DNA of 8,202 nucleotides from Acidimicrobiia bacterium. Lineage in GTDB: Bacteria; Actinomycetota; Acidimicrobiia; Spongiisociales; ZC4RG35. Made by a program: the position numbers and the translations under genes. Shown here piece by piece: positions 6,062-8,202 of this stretch. Within the stretch, counting starts at the first letter, position 1. Each line of letters begins with the position of its first letter. The notes beneath the pieces are model-generated. The model searched no databases. It was not told the DNA's origin and saw nothing but the letters and a program-made list of their open reading frames with translations. The stretch covers positions 1 through 8,202 of the forward strand of contig JAICND010000049.1 in NCBI GenBank assembly GCA_025929005.1, given 5' to 3'.

Positions 6062-7275
6062 TCGACAGCATCGCCTTTCTCTCCATGCACACCTCCCCCC
6101 TCCTCCAACCAGGATCGGGCGATGCGGGAGGAATGAACGTCTACATCGACGAGCTGTCCCGAACCATGGCGGCCCGTGGCGTCCGCGCTGATGTCTATAC
6201 CCGTCGGATCGACCCCGACGATCCCGAGGTCGTCGAAGTAGTCCCCGGTTACCGGGTGTTTCACGTCGACGCAGGACCGGCCAGCCCGCTTCCGGTGGCG
6301 GCTCTGCCCAAGCATGTGCGGCTCTTCGCCCGCCAGGTTGAGGCGTTGCTCAGGCTTGACCCTCCCCAGATCATTCACTCCCATTACTGGCTCTCGGGCT
6401 GGGCGGGGTTGCTCGTCAAGCGCTCCCTTGGCATTCCCCTCGCCAACTCCTTCCACACTCTCGGCAGGGTCAAAGACGAGTCACGGCGTCCCGGTGAACC
6501 ACCCGAGAGCCTGTTGCGAATCGCCGCTGAGCACGAGGTCATCGAGGGTTCCGACTGCGTGATGGCGTCTACACCGATCGAGGCCCAGGAACTACTGGAG
6601 TTCTACGGGGCTGATCCCAACCGGCTCTGTACCTCCCCTCCCGGGGTGGACCATCGGCTGTTTCGACCCGGATCGAAGAACCGGGCCCGCCAGCGATTGG
6701 GTCTGGCAGCGGGAGCCGTTGTGCTCTTTGTAGGTCGAATCCAGCCCATCAAGGGGGTCGATGTGGCAGTCGAGGCGATGGCAACGATCGTAGATCGGCA
6801 TCGAGACGCCACCCTCATGGTGGTGGGGGGGCCTTCGGGACCGCGGGGTCTGTCTGAGATGTCGGCTTTGCGAAGGCGGGCGGTGGAGTTGGGTCTCGCC
6901 GCCAAGATCCGCTTTGTGGGCCCGGTGCCCCACGGCTTGGTTCCCGATCTGTACCGGGCCGCAGACGTTGTCATGGTTCCATCCCGTTCAGAGAGTTTCG
7001 GGTTGGTGGCGGCCGAGGCGCAGGCATGCGGCACCCCGGTAGTAGCCACCCGGATCGGGGGGCTCACGGATGTGGTCGACGATGGTTCCACCGGTTTCCT
7101 GATCGATGGATGGGATCCGGAGGATCATGCCGAAGCGGTGTTGCGCTTTCTCGATGACCCCGAGTTGGCCGCCAAGATGGGGGCCTCGGCCGTCAAATGG
7201 TCACGACGATTCTCCTGGGACGCCACCTTCCGCCGCTACATCGAGTTGTACAAAGGCGCTCTCGGGCTCTCGTGA
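6058..7275 (+). CDS. mshA: GT4 glycosyltransferase, MshA-like (D-inositol-3-phosphate glycosyltransferase)
   Basis: MshA joins GlcNAc from UDP-GlcNAc to 1L-myo-inositol-1-phosphate, the first step of mycothiol synthesis. The 405-residue GT-B protein fits the family. Motifs in order: MHTSPLLQPGSGDAGGMNVY (10-29, the glycine-rich acceptor loop), HSHYWLSG (107-114), SFHTLGRVK (131-139), R154, the nucleotide-diphosphate site VGRIQPIKG (225-233, with R227 and K232), and SESFGLVAAE (311-320), which is the E-x7-E motif. Y110, T134 and R154 fall where Corynebacterium MshA contacts inositol phosphate, as I recall it. The lysine of that site is not clearly conserved, so a related acceptor remains possible. 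GTG 6058 overlaps the GNAT stop as GTGA, with GGAGG (6046-6050) seven bases upstream. It ends the gene run. No mshB, mshC or mshD is visible. The GT4 call is firm; the mshA name is less certain. Confidence 0.75.
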   Translation: MIDSIAFLSMHTSPLLQPGSGDAGGMNVYIDELSRTMAARGVRADVYTRRIDPDDPEVVEVVPGYRVFHVDAGPASPLPVAALPKHVRLFARQVEALLRLDPPQIIHSHYWLSGWAGLLVKRSLGIPLANSFHTLGRVKDESRRPGEPPESLLRIAAEHEVIEGSDCVMASTPIEAQELLEFYGADPNRLCTSPPGVDHRLFRPGSKNRARQRLGLAAGAVVLFVGRIQPIKGVDVAVEAMATIVDRHRDATLMVVGGPSGPRGLSEMSALRRRAVELGLAAKIRFVGPVPHGLVPDLYRAADVVMVPSRSESFGLVAAEAQACGTPVVATRIGGLTDVVDDGSTGFLIDGWDPEDHAEAVLRFLDDPELAAKMGASAVKWSRRFSWDATFRRYIELYKGALGLS

Positions 7276-7326
7276 CGCGCCAACACTGAACGCGAAAACA
7301 ACCGGTAGAAAGTTGCCAACATCCCC

Positions 7327-7370
7327 TTGTGCACAACCCCCTGTGGAAACCTGTGGAAAGTGGGGATAAC
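7327..7370. repeat. DnaA-box-like cluster: palindrome plus three tandem decamers
   Basis: TTGTGCACAA (7327-7336) is a perfect palindrome, and on each strand its first nine bases match the mycobacterial-type DnaA box TTGTSCACA. Four bases later come three 10-base units in exact register: CTGTGGAAAC (7341-7350), CTGTGGAAAG (7351-7360) and TGGGGATAAC (7361-7370). The third differs from the consensus TGTGGATAA by one base; the first two differ by about two. The spacing of one helical turn would place sites on one face of the DNA. This could be a DnaA-binding or titration site, or an origin-like element, but neither dnaA nor dnaN is nearby. The rest of 7276-7326 and 7391-7472 shows nothing I can name. 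Confidence 0.5.
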
Positions 7371-7373
7371 CGT

Positions 7374-7388
7374 TCGACCAAAGGTCGA
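7374..7388. repeat. Short perfect stem-loop beside the DnaA-box-like cluster
   Basis: TCGACC and GGTCGA form a 6-bp perfect inverted repeat around an AAA loop, extendable by a G-T pair. Only GGGTTT follows, so it is at best a poor intrinsic terminator for the mshA transcript. It could equally be a protein-binding site. Confidence 0.3.
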
Positions 7389-7472
7389 GGGTTTGCGATT
7401 TCGGCCCCCGTTTGGCATCAGTAGAGGCCATTTGGGTATCGGACTCGCGAAACATGACCCTGGCAAGACCTG

Positions 7473-7502
7473 TTGACGGGGGGGAACGGCTTTTCGTACT
7501 GT
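7473..7502 (+). promoter_or_regulatory. Near-consensus housekeeping promoter driving the structured RNA
   Basis: TTGACG (7473-7478) and TACTGT (7497-7502) are separated by 18 bases. This is the best -35/-10 pair in the window, and both elements fit actinobacterial housekeeping promoters. Initiation would be expected at about 7508-7510, directly before the 5' arm of the long stem at 7511. A promoter this strong, with no protein gene right after it, is what a stable RNA gene would have. Confidence 0.65.
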
Positions 7503-7507
7503 CGATC

Positions 7508-7596
7508 AATAAGCGCCCAAGGTGCGGACCTGGTCCGACTCTCTGTTCGGGGAAGTGCGGGTAGTCGGTCCGGGAAGGTTCCTTGGGCGCTTTCTT
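7508..7596 (+). ncRNA. Unassigned structured RNA closed by a 12-bp terminal stem
   Basis: The arms AAGCGCCCAAGG (7511-7522) and CCTTGGGCGCTT (7581-7592) are perfectly complementary. Inside, after a 6-by-6 internal loop (7523-7528 and 7575-7580), a second helix pairs CCTGGTCCGACT (7529-7540) with AGTCGGTCCGGG (7563-7574): 12 positions with one G-U pair and one U-U mismatch. A 22-base apical region remains (7541-7562). The 3' arm runs into TTTCTT, a short U-rich tail that could end transcription. A competing hairpin, CCAAGGT with ACCTGG (7517-7533), could form instead and would break the terminal stem. I see none of the conserved core of SRP RNA, tmRNA, 6S or RNase P. It may be a free small RNA of about 90 bases or a leader element of the VOC gene 36 bases downstream. 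Confidence 0.6.
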
Positions 7597-7631
7597 AATG
7601 GCCGGATATGGGCGATCGTTAGGATCCCATG

Positions 7632-7988
7632 ATGATTCGAGTCGGTTCGATCGTCATTCGAGTCGATGACCTCGAACGACAGGCCGAGTTCTGGCAGAAG
7701 GCGCTTGGATACGACCGACGGGTAGACGACAGCGACGACTTCGCATTGCTGTATCCGGCGGACGGCAGAGGACCGAACGTGTCCCTGGACCAGGTCCGTG
7801 CCAGGGTGCAAGTCCCGCCCCGAATTCATCTCGACCTCTATGCCGATGATCAAGCCAAGGAAGTTCAGCGACTGCTCGCTCTAGGCGCCACCGAGATTCA
7901 CTGGAAGGGGCGACCAGCGGACGCCGACTATGTCATCCTGGCTGACCCTGAGGGCAATCGATTCTGCGTGGTCGACGCCAGTTCATGA
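7632..7988 (+). CDS. Single-domain VOC (glyoxalase/bleomycin-resistance-like) protein
   Basis: This small cytoplasmic protein (118 residues) has one VOC fold made of two beta-alpha-beta-beta-beta modules: VGSIVIRVDDLERQAEFWQKALGY at the N-terminus and RIHLDLYADD...EVQRLLALGATEIHW...VILADPEGNRFCVVD in the second half. The closing ADPEGNRFCVV is typical of the Glyoxalase_6-type group. The usual first metal ligand of glyoxalases is replaced by valine in GSIVIRV, and the last strand lacks the common glutamate, so metal-dependent catalysis is doubtful. Substrate is unknown. Two adjacent ATGs occur at 7629 and 7632. The second is preferred because AGGA (7621-7624) then lies seven bases away. The same bases also read as a -10 box, TAGGAT (7620-7625), at near-leaderless distance, so either mode favours 7632. 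The structured RNA ends 36-39 bases upstream. Confidence 0.88.
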   Translation: MIRVGSIVIRVDDLERQAEFWQKALGYDRRVDDSDDFALLYPADGRGPNVSLDQVRARVQVPPRIHLDLYADDQAKEVQRLLALGATEIHWKGRPADADYVILADPEGNRFCVVDASS

Positions 7989-8202
7989 CCGCACCTCTAT
8001 GGTGAAGCGCGGACTCGTAGGAGACATGGGTCTACCCGACACTCCCCGACCGCAAAAGTCTGTAGCCGAGGCATGCATAAGCAGGCGTCAGAGACCAAAC
8101 ATCACTTCGCGGAGGTTCACTGGCCGGGTGGCGAAAGTCGACGGTTCGATCCGTAATGATCCGAGCCGAAGGCCTTGCATTCCCTCACCGCGATTGGTCA
8201 CA
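7989..8202. other. Terminal stretch with no convincing gene
   Basis: Two frames run off the right edge. On the plus strand an ATG at 8026 opens to the end (59 codons), but AGGAG lies only two bases before it, and the product is arginine-rich with codon use unlike the neighbours. On the minus strand a frame ending at a TGA (plus-strand 8088-8090) is open to the edge and reads RGEGMQGLRLGSLRIEPSTF; it looks somewhat more protein-like and could be the 3' end of a converging gene. Neither is supported enough to call. I see no tRNA and no clear terminator. Confidence 0.35.

Noticed and set aside
7276..7472. Chromosomal replication origin (oriC)
   Set aside because: Box-like sequences exist, but there are few of them. 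No AT-rich unwinding region is evident and the usual dnaA/dnaN/rpmH neighbours are absent, so I report only a cluster.
7508..7596. Signal recognition particle (4.5S) RNA
   Set aside because: GGTCCGGGAAGG superficially recalls the SRP core, but the GGAA tetraloop hairpin and the following AGCAGCC are absent and the local bases do not fold into that hairpin.
8141..8154. tRNA T-arm-like sequence (ACGG TTCGAT CCGT)
   Set aside because: The loop is six bases, the stem only four, and no acceptor, D or anticodon arms can be placed around it.
8026..8202. Plus-strand partial ORF from ATG 8026
   Set aside because: The Shine-Dalgarno candidate is two bases from the ATG, which is too close. The product is arginine-rich and low in typical protein character, and codon third positions do not look like those of the neighbouring genes.
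1..8202. Mobile element, prophage or defence system
   Set aside because: No transposase, integrase, terminal inverted repeats, CRISPR repeats or known defence genes were seen. All confident genes look like ordinary chromosomal genes.

Overview
The window looks like chromosomal DNA from a GC-rich actinobacterium. Several points suggest this: GTG and TTG starts are common, an RsiG-type c-di-GMP-dependent anti-sigma factor and an MshA-type glycosyltransferase are present, and three genes start next to TANNNT -10 boxes without a Shine-Dalgarno site. An early-branching lineage such as Acidimicrobiia is a guess from overall flavour, not something the sequence proves. I see no transposase, integrase, phage gene or CRISPR array.

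Layout. A partial, unrecognised gene leaves the window leftward on the minus strand (1-260). It diverges from hpd (371-1477), a 4-hydroxyphenylpyruvate dioxygenase with all three iron ligands. Next on the plus strand are a MoaD-like domain fused to a polytopic membrane domain (1522-2520), a secreted coiled-coil M23 peptidase (2564-3649), and a tight run of four genes: rsiG (3660-4202), an asparaginase of the II/ReAV family (4212-5156), a BioF2/CelD-like GNAT acyltransferase (5147-6061) and an mshA-like glycosyltransferase (6058-7275). The last three have spacings of +9, -10 and -4 bases and good Shine-Dalgarno sites, so they are probably translationally coupled behind rsiG.

The 353-base gap after mshA is structured. 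It holds three in-register decamers resembling DnaA boxes beside a TTGTGCACAA palindrome (7327-7370), a small stem-loop, and a near-consensus promoter (TTGACG, 18 bases, TACTGT). That promoter would start a transcript immediately before an RNA whose ends pair perfectly over 12 bp (7511-7592). I cannot match this RNA to a known family. A single-domain VOC protein follows (7632-7988). The last 214 bases contain no convincing gene.

How the genes fit together. hpd belongs to tyrosine catabolism. The M23 protein acts on the cell wall. RsiG should hold a WhiG/FliA-type sigma factor inactive when c-di-GMP is present. The MshA-like enzyme and the GNAT could modify a common sugar product, possibly mycothiol or a surface glycan. 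The most interesting items are the MoaD-membrane fusion with its internal Gly-Gly, the duplicated RsiG with one altered c-di-GMP motif, and the unassigned structured RNA.
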